A stretch of DNA of 64,000 nucleotides, from contig NZ_JARHTP010000002.1 of the NCBI RefSeq assembly GCF_029223485.1, forward strand, positions 558,001 through 622,000, written 5' to 3'. This DNA is from Streptomyces coacervatus. Its GTDB lineage: Bacteria > Actinomycetota > Actinomycetes > Streptomycetales > Streptomycetaceae. How positions within the stretch are numbered: the first letter of the stretch is position 1; every line of letters begins with the position of its first letter. Both the position numbers and the translations under genes were made by a program. The notes beneath the pieces are model-generated. The model ran no database searches and was not told the DNA's origin. It was given only the letters and a program-made list of their open reading frames with translations. Positions 11,701 through 24,400 of the stretch are shown here, piece by piece.

Positions 11701-14700
11701 TCGTCCAGGCGCAGGATGCGCTGGTACGGCTCGCCCTCCGACACCCCGAAGACCGTGCGCAGAACCTCGTGCCGGCCCAGTACGTCCCGCAGCGCCGCCG
11801 CGAGAGCCGTACGGTCCATCCGGCCGGTCAGCCGCAGAGCGACCGGAACGTTGTACATCGTTCCGGCGCCCTCGAGTTGCTCGACGAACCACAGGCGCTG
11901 CTGAGCGAAGGACAACGGCAGCCGCTGCGGCCGCTCCCCGGCCACGAGAGCGGTGCGGCCGGGTGCCGCCTGTGCCAGTCCTGCGGCCACTCCGGCCGGA
12001 GTCGGGGCGTCGAAGAGGGCTGCGAGCTCCACCTCGACGCCGAGCACGGCGCGAAGTCGGCTGACCAGGCGGGTCGCGAGCAGCGAATGGCCGCCGAGGT
12101 CGAAGAAGTTGTCATCCACTCCGACCGCGTCCAGGCCGAGGATCTCGGCGAAGGCGCCGCAGACGATCTCCTCCCAGGCATTGGCCGGTGCCCGTCCGCC
12201 GTCGGTCGCGTAGTCCGGGGCGGGCAGCGCCGCCCGGTCGAGCTTGCCGTTGACGGTGAGCGGCAGCTCGTCCAGGACCACCACCGCGGCCGGGACCATG
12301 TAGTCCGGTAGCTGCTGTGCGGTGAACTCCTGTATCTGAGCGGCCAGTTCGCTCGTGGCACCGTCGGGTACGACGTAGGCGACCAGGCGTTTGTCGCCCG
12401 GGGTGTCCTCGCGCACCACCACCGCCGCCTGCGCGACCTGAGGATGCGCGACAACGGCAGCCTGTACCTCGCCCGGCTCGATGCGGAACCCCCGGATCTT
12501 CACCTGCTCATCCGCACGACCCAGATAGTGCAGCCTTCCGCGCGCATCCCACCGCACCCGGTCCCCGGTCCGGTACATCCGCTCACCGACAGCGAACGGA
12601 CACGCAACAAACCGCTCCCCCGTCAGCCCCGGGCGGCCCACATACCCCCGAGCCAACCCCTGCCCCGCGACGTACAACTCGCCCACCACACCCACCGGCA
12701 CCGGGGACAGCACATCATCAAGCACGTAGACCCGGGTGTTGGTGATCGGCCCGCCGATATGCGGCTCCTCCCCCACCCCCAACGCGGCCGACATCGTCGC
12801 GCACACCGTGGTCTCCGTCGGACCGTACGCATTGACGAACCGACGCCCATCCGCCCACCGGGCCACCACCTCCGGCCCCAACGCCTCACCCGCCGACACC
12901 AACGTCGACACCGACGACAAACTCCCAGCCTCCAACACCCCCAACACCGCCGGCGGCAACGTCGCATGCGTCACCCCATGCCGAGCCACAAAATCCACCA
13001 GCGCCGGCCCCGGCACCAACTCCCCCACACCCCCCACCACCACACACGCACCCGAACCCAACGCCATCAACAACTCCCACGTCGCCGCATCAAAACCCGC
13101 CGACGCAAACTGCAACACCCGACAACCCACCCCCACCCCAAACCCCGCCACCTGCGCCGCAACCAAACTCCCCACACCCGCATGCGACACCACCACACCC
13201 TTCGGCCGCCCCGACGACCCCGACGTATAGATCACATAGGCGGGGTGGGCGGGCAGCAGCGGACCGCCGCGCTCGCTGTCGGTCAGTTCCGCCGCTTCGG
13301 TGCCGTCGAGTTGCGCGATCATCGACGGATCGTCGAGGACCAGCACGGGTACGCCGACCAGCCCCGGCACTGTCTGCTCGTACGCCTCGGTCGTGATCAC
13401 ACAGGACGGGCGTGCGTCGCTGAGCATGAACACCAGCCGCCCGACCGGGTACGCCGGATCGACGGGCAGATACGCACCCCCGGCCTTGAGCACGCCCAGC
13501 AGCGCCACCACCAGATCCGGCGAGCGCTCCATCACCACCGCGACAACCGATTCCGGCCCGACTCCCGCTGCCACCAGGCGGCGTGCCAGTTTGTTGGCCC
13601 GTGCGTCCAACTCCGCGTACGACAGCTCGACTTCGTCGGACGCCAGGGCGAGGGCGTCGGGAACACGCGCCACCTGTGCCGCGAACAGCTCCGGCACGGT
13701 CATGGCAGGAACGTCGACGGCCGTGTCGTTCCACTCCACCAGCACCCGGCGGCGCTCCGCGTCGTCGAGGGTCGGCACCGCGCTCAGCGGGCGGTCGGGC
13801 TCCTCCTCGAGCGCGGTGGTGATGTTCGCGAGGCAGGTGTGGAGCATGTCGCCGACTTGAGCCGGATCGGCAGGCGCCAGCGCGTCCACCGTCAGGACGA
13901 AGCCGCTGCCGGTGTCGCTTACGGCCGCGTCCAGCGGGTAGTTGGTGCGGTCCCGGGACAGCCGTATGGTGACGCCCTCGATACGGGGGCCGGTCCGCTC
14001 TGCGGCGCGCTGGTTGTGCCGGTAGTTGAAGATCGAGGTGAACAGGGGGCTGCCGCCGGGCAGGGAGCTGGCCTTCTGGGCCAGCGCGAGCGGGGCGCTC
14101 TCGTGGACGATCAGGTCCGCGAGCTGGCTGCGCAGCTCCTGCAGCGCCACCAGGACGCTTCGTTCGTCGACATGCACGCGTACGGGCAGCGTGTTGATGA
14201 ACGGGCCGAGTACCCGGTCGGCCCCGGCACCCACGTCCATGCGTCCGAACAGCACCGTGCCGAAGACCACGTCGTCCCGCCCCGACACCGCCGCCAGTAC
14301 CCGCGCCCAAGCGAGGTGGAACAACGACGCGGTGCTGACTCCCAGCCGCTGCGACACCCCGCGCACCCGCCTGGCCAGGTCCTCGTCCACCGGCAGCTGG
14401 ACGCGGACCGCGTCCACACCGTCACCGTGCACGTCGAGCAGCCCGAAGGGGGCCGTGGGCTCGGTGACGTCCCCGAGGAGACCGGAGAAGTAACGCTCGT
14501 GATCCTCCCGGGCCGTCCCGAGCCGGGCCTGGGCCACGAAGTCGCGGAACGGCAACGGCTCCGGGAGCGTCTCGCCCTGTCCGGACATGAACGCACGAAG
14601 CTCCTCGACCAGCACCTCCAGCGTGCGGTGGTCCCGGATCATGTGGTGAATGCGCAGGAGCGCCAGCCAGCTGCCGCTGTGCGGGTCCTGCGCAGTGAGC

Positions 14701-17700
14701 ACGCGCAGCAGCGGGGGCCGGTCCATGTCGATCCAGGAACCGCCGGCGGCCACGAGCTGCTCAGCGGGGTCCGGCCCGTCCGGGTCGAGCTCAATGTGCT
14801 CCACCGGCAGCATCGCCCGGCGCGCGACGACCTGCAGCGGCTCGCGCAGCCCTTCCCATGCGATGGCGGTGCGGTAGATGTCATGCCGGTCGATGACCTG
14901 CTGGAATGCCGCAAGGAACCCGTCGAGGCGGGCACGCGAGTCAAATTCCAGCACGTGCGGCTGTACGTACACATCGCCGCGGTCCCGGTCGGCCATGAGG
15001 TGGAGGAAGAAGATGCCTTCCTGCAGGGGGGCCAGTGGATAGACGTCCGCCAGGTTGCCGGCCCCGCCGTCCACCGCGGCCACGACCCGCTCGATCCCGG
15101 CGGCGTCCAGGTCGACCAGCGGCAGCATCTCCGGGGTGATCTCCTGCGCATCGGCGGGGATCCGGTTCTGCGGCACCGTCACCTGCTCCGGTCCCGCCGC
15201 CGGCCCAAGTTCCGCCGGGGTGGGGTTTTCGAAGAGGCCCCGTACGGAGATGGACACCCCTCGCGCCCTGAGCTTCTCCACGAGCGACACAGCGAGGAGC
15301 GAGTGTCCGCCGAGGTCGAAGAAGTCGTCGTGGACGCCGACCGCATCCAGGCCGAGGATCTCGGCGAAGGTCTGGCAGAGGATCTCTTCCGCGGGCGTGG
15401 CCGGCCCCCGGCTCGCACCCGCCGTGCCGGTGTGGTCGGGGGCGGGCAGGGCGTGCTGGTCGAGCTTGCCGTTGCCGGTCAGCGGCAGCGCCTCCAGCAC
15501 CACCACCGCGGACGGCACCATGTGCTCCGGCAGCTTCTGCGCCGCATGCGCCCGCACCGCCGCCGACAACCCTGACCCGTCCGCGTCCTCGTCGACCGGC
15601 ACCACATAGCCCACCAGACGCCGGTCACCCGGGGTGTCCTCGCGGGCGATCACGGCCGCCTGCAGCACACCGGGATGCGCCGCGATGACGGTGCGCACCT
15701 CACCCGGCTCGATCCGGAACCCCCGGATCTTCACCTGCCCGTCCGCACGCCCCGCGAACACCACCCGGCCGTCAGCCGTCCACCGCACCCGGTCCCCGGT
15801 CCGATACATCCGCTCACCGATTTCGAACGGGCAGGCCACAAACCGCTCCGCCGTCAGCCCCGCCCGCCCCACATAGCCGCGCGCCAGCTGAGCGCCCGCG
15901 ACATACAACTCGCCCACCACACCCGGCGCCACCGGCAACAACGCCCCATCCAGCACGTAGAGCCGGGTGTTGGCGAGTGGACGGCCGACCGTGACCACAT
16001 CGGCTGTCAAAGGCCCGCAGGCGACGCCGATGGTCGTCTCGGTCGGCCCGTAATGGTTGAACACCCCCCGGCCGCCGGCCGCCGCCAACAACTCCCCCAC
16101 CAGCTCCGGCGACGCCGCCTCCCCACCCACAACCAGCGACCGCCCCGGCACCAGCCGCGCCAGCCCGCCCACCGCACCCAACGCCGCCAGATGCGACGGC
16201 ACCACCTTCACAAAGTCGATGCCGTGCCGCTCCAGATACCCGGCCACCAGCGCCGGATCGGTCACGGCCTCTTCGGCCAGGACGTGCAGCTCACCCCCGG
16301 TCGCCAGGCTCGCGAACACCACCGTGTTCCCCAGATCCGTCGCCTGCGCCTGCAACAACGCATACCGGCCCCCCGGCACACCCCACCCCAACCGACCCGG
16401 CACCGAAGACACATAGTTCGCCAACGCCCCATGCGTCACCGCCACACCCTTCGGCCGCCCCGACGACCCCGACGTATAGATCACATACGCCACCCCATGC
16501 GGCTCCACCGGAACATCCAGGGCGTCCGGGGACTCCGCGGCGATCGCCGCCACCACCGCCGGGGCATCCACCACGAGGGTGCGCATACGGATCGCCGGCA
16601 GGTCATCCAGCACCCCCGCCGACACCACCAGCAGCCCCATCCCGCTGTCCCGCAGCATGAACGCAATCCGCTCCACCGGCAGCCCCGGATCCACCGGCAG
16701 ATAGGCCCCACCGGCCTTCCACACCGCCAGAATCGAGGTCACCACATCGACACCCCGCGGCAGACACAGGCCGACCACGCTCTCCGGACCCACCCCGAGA
16801 TCACGCAACCGCCGCGCCAGCCGGTTCGCCCGCGCATCCAACTCCGCGTACGACACCCGCTCTTCACCCACCACCACAGCAACCGCATCCGGAGTCCGCG
16901 CCACCTGCGCCTCAAACAACCCCGGCACCATCACCTTCGGAAGGTCAGCGGCGGTGTCGTTCCACTCCTCCACCACCCGCCCACGCTCACCCGCACCAAG
17001 CACATCCACACCACGCACCCGCACACCCGGATCCCCCGCCACCACCTCCAACATCCGCACCAGACAACCCGCAAACCGCGACGCCGACCCCACATCAAAC
17101 AAATCCGCAGCAACCGTCACCACACCACGCAAACCACCAGGCTCGCCCTCGCCGTCAAATGCCTCGCCGATCATCACGTCCAGGTCGAACTTCGCAGTCG
17201 GCCTTCCGATCGACAGCGCATCAGCGCGCAGACCGGCCAGCGTCATCCGCGAACCCATGTCCTGCATGGTCAGTACGACCTGGAACAGCGGGTGGCGGGA
17301 CGGCGCGCGCCTCGGCGCCAGCTCCTCCACCAGCCGGTCGAACGGCACATCCTGATGCGCGAACGCTCCGAGCGACCGCTCGCGCACCCGCTCCAACACC
17401 TCGGAGAACGTCGGATCCCCCGACAGATCCGTGCGCACCACCAGCGTGTTCACGAAGCACCCGATGAGATCGTTGAGCGCCTCATCCGTACGCCCGGCGA
17501 CCGCAGACCCGATCGGAACGTCGTCTCCGGCCCCCAACCGCGACAACGCCACCGCAAGTCCGGCCTGGATGACCATGAACAGAGTCATCCTGCGCTCGCG
17601 GGCCAGATGGAGCAGCCTCCGGTGCACCTCGGCCGGCACGCTCACTCCGACCATGTGCCCACGGTGGCTGGCCACCGCCGGGCGAGGGCGCTCGGCCGGC

Positions 17701-18443
17701 AGCGACAGTTCCTCCGGCAGATCCGCCAGCGCCTCGCGCCAGTAGTCCACCTGGCGGGACATGACACTCTTCGGATCGTCCTCGTCGCCCAGCAGCTCCC
17801 GCTGCCACAGCGCGTAGTCCGCGTACTGGACCGACAGCGGCTCCCAGGTGGGCGCGCGCCCCTGCGACCTGGCCTCGTACGCCGTCGACAGGTCACGTCC
17901 CAGCGGGCCGTTCGACCAGCCGTCCCCCGCGATGTGGTGGATGACCACCACCAGGATGTGCTCGTCCGGGTTTACGGCGAACAGCCACGCTCGTACGGGT
18001 ACCTCGGCGGCCAGGTCGAACTCGTAGCCCGTCGTACGCGCCACCGCTGCGGCCAGTTCTCCGGCGGCCACCTCGGCTCCCGGCAGTTCCTTGGCCATCT
18101 CGATGGTCGGCAGGTCCACCACCGGTTGATCCCAGGGCAGTTCACCGATCTCAAGGAGCTGCTGACCGGGCTGCCCCTCCGGCCGGAGCACCTGTACCAG
18201 CGAGAGCTCCCAGTCAAGGTCCGCCATGTCCAGGATCCGCTGATGCGGTACGCCCTCCACGGCGGGGAACACCGTGCGCAGCACCTCATGCCTCGCTATG
18301 ACATCCCGCAGCGCGGCGTTGAGCGCGGCACGATCCAGCTGCCCGGTCAGCCGGACGATCATCGGGCTGTTGTAGGTGGCGCTGGACCCCTCCATCTGCC
18401 ACAGCAACCACTGCCGGCGCTGCGCGAACGACATGGGAATCAT
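8736..18443 (-). CDS. NRPS-B, modules 4-6
   Basis: Second NRPS subunit, 3235 aa, starting ATG inside the NRPS-A stop (ATGA). Approximate residues: C4 1-485 (HHIAGDG, with a 40-residue insertion near 90-130), A4 490-1005 (DLTKVGHIGK, the classical Asp code), T4 Ser near 1045, dual C/E domain 5 1098-1568 (core HHMIRDH; its N-terminal pair reads LH instead of HH), A5 1570-2078 (DAWTVAAVCK, Phe), T5 near 2115, C6 2171-2628 (HHIAGDG), A6 2630-3131 (same Phe code), T6 near 3171 (reads ARGGHSL where the others have LGGHSL), and a charged tail ending MRQQEESR. It should add Asp-Phe-Phe, with the Asp epimerised to D by the dual domain. A5 and A6 share a nearly identical 750-bp DNA block. Domain order is certain; substrates are inferred. 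Confidence 0.96.
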   Translation of the reverse strand: MIPMSFAQRRQWLLWQMEGSSATYNSPMIVRLTGQLDRAALNAALRDVIARHEVLRTVFPAVEGVPHQRILDMADLDWELSLVQVLRPEGQPGQQLLEIGELPWDQPVVDLPTIEMAKELPGAEVAAGELAAAVARTTGYEFDLAAEVPVRAWLFAVNPDEHILVVVIHHIAGDGWSNGPLGRDLSTAYEARSQGRAPTWEPLSVQYADYALWQRELLGDEDDPKSVMSRQVDYWREALADLPEELSLPAERPRPAVASHRGHMVGVSVPAEVHRRLLHLARERRMTLFMVIQAGLAVALSRLGAGDDVPIGSAVAGRTDEALNDLIGCFVNTLVVRTDLSGDPTFSEVLERVRERSLGAFAHQDVPFDRLVEELAPRRAPSRHPLFQVVLTMQDMGSRMTLAGLRADALSIGRPTAKFDLDVMIGEAFDGEGEPGGLRGVVTVAADLFDVGSASRFAGCLVRMLEVVAGDPGVRVRGVDVLGAGERGRVVEEWNDTAADLPKVMVPGLFEAQVARTPDAVAVVVGEERVSYAELDARANRLARRLRDLGVGPESVVGLCLPRGVDVVTSILAVWKAGGAYLPVDPGLPVERIAFMLRDSGMGLLVVSAGVLDDLPAIRMRTLVVDAPAVVAAIAAESPDALDVPVEPHGVAYVIYTSGSSGRPKGVAVTHGALANYVSSVPGRLGWGVPGGRYALLQAQATDLGNTVVFASLATGGELHVLAEEAVTDPALVAGYLERHGIDFVKVVPSHLAALGAVGGLARLVPGRSLVVGGEAASPELVGELLAAAGGRGVFNHYGPTETTIGVACGPLTADVVTVGRPLANTRLYVLDGALLPVAPGVVGELYVAGAQLARGYVGRAGLTAERFVACPFEIGERMYRTGDRVRWTADGRVVFAGRADGQVKIRGFRIEPGEVRTVIAAHPGVLQAAVIAREDTPGDRRLVGYVVPVDEDADGSGLSAAVRAHAAQKLPEHMVPSAVVVLEALPLTGNGKLDQHALPAPDHTGTAGASRGPATPAEEILCQTFAEILGLDAVGVHDDFFDLGGHSLLAVSLVEKLRARGVSISVRGLFENPTPAELGPAAGPEQVTVPQNRIPADAQEITPEMLPLVDLDAAGIERVVAAVDGGAGNLADVYPLAPLQEGIFFLHLMADRDRGDVYVQPHVLEFDSRARLDGFLAAFQQVIDRHDIYRTAIAWEGLREPLQVVARRAMLPVEHIELDPDGPDPAEQLVAAGGSWIDMDRPPLLRVLTAQDPHSGSWLALLRIHHMIRDHRTLEVLVEELRAFMSGQGETLPEPLPFRDFVAQARLGTAREDHERYFSGLLGDVTEPTAPFGLLDVHGDGVDAVRVQLPVDEDLARRVRGVSQRLGVSTASLFHLAWARVLAAVSGRDDVVFGTVLFGRMDVGAGADRVLGPFINTLPVRVHVDERSVLVALQELRSQLADLIVHESAPLALAQKASSLPGGSPLFTSIFNYRHNQRAAERTGPRIEGVTIRLSRDRTNYPLDAAVSDTGSGFVLTVDALAPADPAQVGDMLHTCLANITTALEEEPDRPLSAVPTLDDAERRRVLVEWNDTAVDVPAMTVPELFAAQVARVPDALALASDEVELSYAELDARANKLARRLVAAGVGPESVVAVVMERSPDLVVALLGVLKAGGAYLPVDPAYPVGRLVFMLSDARPSCVITTEAYEQTVPGLVGVPVLVLDDPSMIAQLDGTEAAELTDSERGGPLLPAHPAYVIYTSGSSGRPKGVVVSHAGVGSLVAAQVAGFGVGVGCRVLQFASAGFDAATWELLMALGSGACVVVGGVGELVPGPALVDFVARHGVTHATLPPAVLGVLEAGSLSSVSTLVSAGEALGPEVVARWADGRRFVNAYGPTETTVCATMSAALGVGEEPHIGGPITNTRVYVLDDVLSPVPVGVVGELYVAGQGLARGYVGRPGLTGERFVACPFAVGERMYRTGDRVRWDARGRLHYLGRADEQVKIRGFRIEPGEVQAAVVAHPQVAQAAVVVREDTPGDKRLVAYVVPDGATSELAAQIQEFTAQQLPDYMVPAAVVVLDELPLTVNGKLDRAALPAPDYATDGGRAPANAWEEIVCGAFAEILGLDAVGVDDNFFDLGGHSLLATRLVSRLRAVLGVEVELAALFDAPTPAGVAAGLAQAAPGRTALVAGERPQRLPLSFAQQRLWFVEQLEGAGTMYNVPVALRLTGRMDRTALAAALRDVLGRHEVLRTVFGVSEGEPYQRILRLDDLDWELEIVEVTPEEMPDAVAAASGHTFDIASEVPVRAWLFAAGPEEHVLLIVIHHIAGDGWSTAPLMRDFSAAYAARREGRAPVWEPLAVQYADYALWQRDLLGDGDDPDSLLAEQVVYWRQTLAGAPEELNLPFDRPRPAVASHRAHRLPLRIPAELHQQVLGAARDQGVTLFMVVQAALAVLLSRLGAGDDIPIGSAIAGRTDEAQDDLVGLFVNTLVVRTDLTGDPTFAQILERVRETSLNAFAHQDVPFERLVEELAPVRSLARHPLTQVTLTLQNADRAVLDLPGLQVAPLPGGDVTTDFDLRVIVGEVFDDEGAPVGMRGSLTVAADLFDLSTAERIADRLVRVLDIVTEHLDRPLSAVPTLDDAERRRVLVEWNDTAVDVPPITAPSLFAEHVARTPQAMAVVSDEVEVSYAELDARASRLARRLRDLGVGPESVVGLCLPRGVDLVTSILAVWKAGGAYLPVDPQYPAERIAYMLRDSRAGLLVATAAVLDDLPAGRIRTIAVDDPAVAAAIAAESPDALDVPVEPGTAAYVIYTSGSSGRPKGVVVSHAGVGSLVAAQVAGFGVGVGCRVLQFASAGFDAATWELLMALGSGACVVVGGVGELVPGPALVDFVARHGVTHATLPPAVLGVLEAGSLSSVSTLVSAGEALGPEVVARWADGRRFVNAYGPTETTVCATMSAALGVGEEPHIGGPITNTRVYVLDDVLSPVPVGVVGELYVAGQGLARGYVGRPGLTGERFVACPFAVGERMYRTGDRVRWDARGRLHYLGRADEQVKIRGFRIEPGEVQAVVAAHPALAQAAVVVREDSPGDKRLVAYVVPVEPNSAEELTAQIRQFAARRLPDHLVPAAVVPLDALPMTVNGKLDRKALPAPDYGAGADTGREPANAREKSLCAAFAEVLGLPKVGVDDDFFARGGHSLLATRLVSKVRTVLGEEIPIRVLFETPTPAGLATWLAEHGGRREKPRPTLRPMRQQEESR
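9334..10084. repeat. A6 core block, copy of 12487-13237
   Basis: About 750 bp of module 6 (adenylation motifs from A3 to A9) that repeats the module 5 block 3153 bp away with only a handful of differences, including synonymous positions. Identity drops sharply at both ends. Confidence 0.85.
12487..13237. repeat. A5 core block, copy of 9334-10084
   Basis: Partner of the module 6 block. Both copies carry the Phe code DAWTVAAVCK; the 6160-6675 part of module 7 shares their downstream half but not the segment around residues 235-239. Confidence 0.85.
15710..16480. repeat. Asp adenylation block, module 4 (three-copy family)
   Basis: Near-identical DNA to about 19010-19800 (module 3) and 22210-22990 (module 2), covering the part that encodes the Asp code. 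Limits are approximate. Confidence 0.8.
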
Positions 18444-21400
18444 CGGGACTCCTCCTGCTGACGCATCGGCCGCAACACGGGCCTGACTGTCTGTTCATCA
18501 CCGACGTGATCCAGGAGCCAGGCCGCTAGCCCGGCCGGCGTGGGTGTCTCGAACACTTCCTGGATCGGAAGTTCCTCACCCGTGACGGCCCGCACGCGGT
18601 TCACCAGTCGGATCGCCAGCAGGGAATGTCCGCCCAGGGTGAAAAAGTCGTCATCGACGCCGACCGTCGGCAGCCCGAGGGTTTCGGCGAAGGTCTGGCA
18701 GAGGGCCCGCTCCCGGTCATTCGCGGGGTCCCGGCTCACTGTCAGACTCGTGGTGTGGTCGGGGGCGGGCAGGGCGTGCTGGTCGAGCTTGCCGTTGCCG
18801 GTCAGCGGCAGCGCCTCCAGCACCACCACCGCGGACGGCACCATGTGCTCCGGCAGCTTCTGCGCCGCATGCGCCCGCACCGCCGCCGACAACCCGGCCG
18901 CATCCGCGTCCTCGTCGACCGGCACCACATAGCCCACCAGACGCCGGTCACCCGGGGTGTCCTCCCGGGCGATCACGGCCGCCTGCAGCACACCGGGATG
19001 CGCCGCGATGACGGTGCGCACCTCACCCGGCTCGATCCGGAACCCCCGGATCTTCACCTGCCCGTCCGCACGCCCCGCGAACACCAACCGCCCATCAGCC
19101 GTCCACCGCACCCAGTCCCCGGTCCGATACATCCGCTCACCCACGCCGAACGGGCAGGCCACAAACCGCTCCCCGGTCAACCCCGGACGGCCCACATACC
19201 CCCGTGCCAGCTGAGCACCCGCGACATACAACTCGCCCACCACACCCGGCGCCACCGGCAACAACGCCCCATCCAGCACGTAGAGCCGGGTGTTGGCGAG
19301 CGGACGGCCCACCGTGACCACATCAGCTGTCAAAGGCCCGCAGGCGACGCCGACCGTCGTCTCGGTCGGCCCGTAATGGTTGAACACCCCCCGCCCGCCG
19401 GCCGCCGCCAACAACTCCCCCACCAGCTCCGGCGACGCCGCCTCCCCACCCACAACCAGCGACCGCCCCGGCACCAGCCGCGCCAGCCCGCCCACCGCAC
19501 CCAACGCCGCCAGATGCGACGGCACCACCTTCACAAAATCGATGCCGTGCCGCTCCAGATACCCCGCCACCACCGCCGGATCCATCGCCGCATCCTCATC
19601 CAGAACATGCAGCTCACCCCCGGTCGCCAGGCTCGCGAACACCACCGTGTTCCCCAGATCCGTCGCCTGCGCCTGCAACAACGCATACCGGCCCCCCGGC
19701 ACACCCCACCCCAACCGACCCGGCACACACGCCACATAGTTGCTCAGCCCGCCATGCGTCACCGCCACACCCTTCGGCCGCCCCGACGACCCCGACGTAT
19801 AAATCACATACGCCGCCGTTGCAGGCTCGACCGCAACATCCAGGGCGTCCGGGGACTCCGCGGCGATCGCCGCCGCCACCGCCGGGGCATCCACCACGAC
19901 CGTCCGCATACGGATCGCCGGCAAATCGTCCAGCACCACCGCCGACACCACCAGCAGCCCCATCCCGCTGTCCCGCAGCATGAACGCAATCCGCTCCACC
20001 GGCAGCCCCGGATCCACCGGCAGATAGGCCCCACCGGCCTTCCACACCGCCAGAATCGACGTCACCACATCGACACCCCGCGGCAGACACAGACCGACCA
20101 CGCTCTCCGGACCCACCCCGAGATCACGCAACCGCCGCGCCAGCCGGTTCGCCCGCGCATCCAACTCCGCATACGACACCCGCTCCGCACCCACCACCAC
20201 AGCAACCGCATCCGGAGTCCGCGCCACCTGCGCCTCAAACAACCCCGGCACCATCACCCCCGGCAGATCAACCGCCGTGTCATTCCAGGTCTCGAGCACC
20301 TGACGCCGCTCGGCCTCGTCGAGCACCGGCACCGCGCTCACCCGCACACCCGGATCCCCCGCCACCACCTCCAACACCCGCACCAGACAACCCGCAAACC
20401 GCGCCGCCGACCCCACATCAAACAAATCCGCAGCAACCGTCACCACACCACGCAAACCACCAGCCCTACCCCCACCGTCAAACACCTCACCCACCAGCAC
20501 ATCCACGTCGAACTTCGCCGCAGACCGCCCCAGAAACAGCGGCTCGCTCCGCACACCCGGCAGCTCCAGCGACAGCCCGAAGGAATCCGACGACTCGGAC
20601 ATGGAGTTCAGCATCGTCAGTACGACCTGGAACAGCGGGTGGCGGGCCAGCGATCGCGTCGGCGCCAGCTCCTCCACCAACCGCTCGAACGGCACATCCT
20701 GATGCGCGAACGCCCCCAACGACCGCTCCCGCACCCGCCCCAACACCTCAACAAACGACGGATCCCCCGACAGATCCGTACGCACCACCAACGTGTTCAC
20801 AAAGCACCCGACCAGATCATCCAGCGCCTCATCCACACGCCCCGCCACCGCAGACCCGATCGGAACGTCCTCCCCCGCCCCCAACCGCGACAACACCACC
20901 GCCAACCCCGCCTGCAACACCATGAACACCGTCACACCCTCGGCCCGCGCCAACTCCACAAGCCGCGCATGCACCCCCGCCGACACCTCAAACGGCACCC
21001 CATGCCCACGATGACTCGCCACCGCCGGCCGCACCCGATCGAACGGCAACCCCAACTCCACCGGCACACCCGCCAACTCACCCCGCCAATAAGCCACCTG
21101 ACGAGCCATCACACTCGACGGATCACCCGCATCCCCCAACAACTCCCGCTGCCACAACGCATAATCCGCGTACTGCACCGGCAACGGCCCCCAGACAGGC
21201 ACAGACCCCTGCGACCTCGCCACATAGGCCGCAGAGACATCCCTGGCCAACGGCCCCATCGACCAGCCGTCCCCCGCAATGTGATGCACCACCAGCACCA
21301 GCACACATTCGCCCGGCCCCACCACGAACAACGTCGCCCGAACCGGCACCTCCACCGACAGATCGAACCCACACCCCGCCGCCCCAGCCACAGCACCCGA

Positions 21401-24400
21401 CAACCCCTCAGGCTCCACCTCCACCACCGCCAAGTCCCACACCAACTCATCGACATCCAGCACCTGCTGGTACGGCTCGCCCTCAGCAACCGGGAAAAGC
21501 GTCCGCAGCGCCTCATGCCGCAGCAGCACATCCCGTAGCGCAGCTGCCAGCGCCCCCTGATCCAAATCACCTGACAACCGCAGCACGATCGGGCTGTTGT
21601 ACGTAGCGCTCGGACCCTCGAGCTGACCCAGGAACCACAACCGCTGCTGCCCGAACGACAACGGCACTCGCTCCGGCCGCGGACGAGGGACCAGAGCGGT
21701 ACGCACTTCGTCCGCATCCGTCAGCCGGGCCGCGAGACCGGCCACGGTCGGCGTCTCGAACAACGCCCGGATCTCGACCTCCACGCCCAGCACTACGCGA
21801 ATGCGGCTCACCAGGCGCGTCGCCAGCAGCGAGTGTCCGCCGAGGTCGAAGAAGTCGTCGTGGACGCCGACGGCAGGCAGGCCGAGGATCTCGGCGAACG
21901 CCGCGCAGAGGATCTCTTCCGCGGGCGTGGCCGGCCCCCGGCTCGCACCCGCCGTGCCGGTGTGGTCGGGGGCGGGCAGGGCGTGGCGGTCGAGCTTGCC
22001 GTTGCCGGTCAGCGGCAGCGCCTCCAGCACCACCACCGCGGACGGCACCATGTGCTCCGGCAGCTTCTGCGCCGCATGCGCCCGCACCGCCGCCGACAAC
22101 CCGGCCGCATCCGCGTCCTCGTCGACCGGCACCACATAGCCCACCAGACGCCGATCACCCGGGGTGTCCTCGCGGGCGATCACGGCCGCCTGCAGCACAC
22201 CGGGATGCGCCGCGATGACGGTGCGCACCTCACCCGGCTCGATCCGGAACCCCCGGATCTTCACCTGCCCGTCCGCACGCCCCGCGAACACCAACCGGCC
22301 GTCAGCCGTCCACCGCACCCGGTCCCCGGTCCGATACATCCGCTCACCCACGGCGAACGGGCACGCCACAAACCGCTCCCCGGTCAACCCCGCCCGCCCC
22401 ACATAGCCGCGCGCCAACTGAGCACCCGCGACATACAACTCGCCCACCACACCCGGCGCCACCGGCAACAACGCCCCATCCAGCACGTAAAGCCGGGTGT
22501 TGGCGAGTGGACGGCCGACCGTGACCACATCGGCTGTCAAAGGCCCGCAGGCGACGCCGACCGTCGTCTCGGTCGGCCCGTAATGGTTGAACACCCCCCG
22601 GCCGCCGGCCGCCGCCAACAACTCCCCCACCAGCTCCGGCGACGCCGCCTCCCCACCCACCACCAGCGACCGAGACGGCACCAGCCGCGCCAGCCCGCCC
22701 GCCGCACCCAACGCCGCCAGATGCGACGGCACCACCTTCACAAAATCGATGCCGTGCCGCTCCAGATACCCGGCCACCAGCGCCGGATCGGTCACGGCCT
22801 CTTCGGCCAGGACGTGCAGCTCACCCCCGGTCGCCAGGCTCGCGAACACCACCGTGTTCCCCAGATCCGTCGCCTGCGCCTGCAACAACGCATACCGGCC
22901 CCCCGGCACACCCCACCCCAACCGACCCGGCGCACACGCCACATAGTTGCTCAGCCCGCCATGCGTCACCGCCACACCCTTGGGCCGCCCCGACGACCCC
23001 GACGTATAGATCACATACGCCAGCCCATGCGGCTCCACCGCACTCCACACCGGCATCCCCGACTCGCCTGCCGCCAGCGCGTCGTCCAGTGCCACCAGCC
23101 GCGACCGGCCCGCCGGCAACTCCCCCACCAGCTCACCCGTCGTCAGCGTCAACACCGCCCGGCTGTCCCGCAGCATGAACGCGATCCGCTCGACCGGCTG
23201 CCCCGGATCGACCGGCAGATACGCAGCCCCCGCCTTCCACACCCCCAAAATCGCCGCGACCGTCTCCACCCCGCGCGGCAAGCACAGCGCCACGACGGAT
23301 TCCGCGCCCACGCCCTGCCCCACCAGGAAGCGCGCCAGCTGGTTCGCCCGCGCATCCAACTGCGCGTACAACACCCGCTCTTCACCCGCCACCACAGCAA
23401 CCGCATCCGGAGTCCGCGCCACCTGCGCCTCGAACAACCCCGGCACCATCACCCCCGGCAGATCAGCGGCGGTGTCGTTCCACTCCTCCACCACCCGCCC
23501 ACGCTCACCCGCACCGAGCACATCCACACCACGCACCCGCACACCCGGATCCCCCGCCACCACCTCCAACACCCGCACCAGACAACCCGCAAACCGCGAC
23601 GCCGACCCCACATCAAACAAATCCGCAGCAACCGTCACCACACCACGCAAACCACCAGCCCCACCCCCACCGTCAAACACCTCACCCACCAGCACATCCA
23701 CGTCGAACTTCGCCGCAGGTCGGACCGTCTCCAGCCGCTCGACCGCCAGCCCGGGCAGCTCCGGCACGGTGTCGGTGGTGTCGTCCATGGTCAGTACGAC
23801 CTGGAACAGGGGGTGGCGGGCCAGCGATCGCGTCGGCGCCAGCTCCTCCACCAACCGCTCGAACGGCACATCCTGATGCGCGAACGCCCCCAACGACCGC
23901 TCCCGCACCCGCCCCAACACCTCAACAAACGACGGATCCCCCGACAGATCCGTACGCACCACCAACGTGTTCACAAAGCACCCGATGAGATCGTTGAGCG
24001 CCTCATCCACACGCCCCGCCACCGCAGACCCGATCGGAACGTCCTCCCCCGCCCCCAACCGCGACAACACCACCGCCAACCCCGCCTGCAACACCATGAA
24101 CACCGTCACACCCTCGGCCCGCGCCAACTCCACAAGCCGCGCATGCACCCCCGCCGACACCTCAAACGGCACCCCATGCCCACGATGACTCGCCACCGCC
24201 GGCCGCACCCGATCGAACGGCAACCCCAACTCCACCGGCACACCCGCCAACTCACCCCGCCAATAAGCCACCTGACGAGCCATCACACTCGACGGATCAC
24301 CCGCATCCCCCAACAACTCCCGCTGCCACAACGCATAATCCGCGTACTGCACCGGCAACGGCCCCCAGACAGGCACAGACCCCTGCGACCTCGCCACATA

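Noticed and set aside
9334..13237. CRISPR-like or transposon repeats
   Set aside because: The long repeats are in-frame pieces of NRPS modules at module spacing, with no inverted ends, transposase or spacers.
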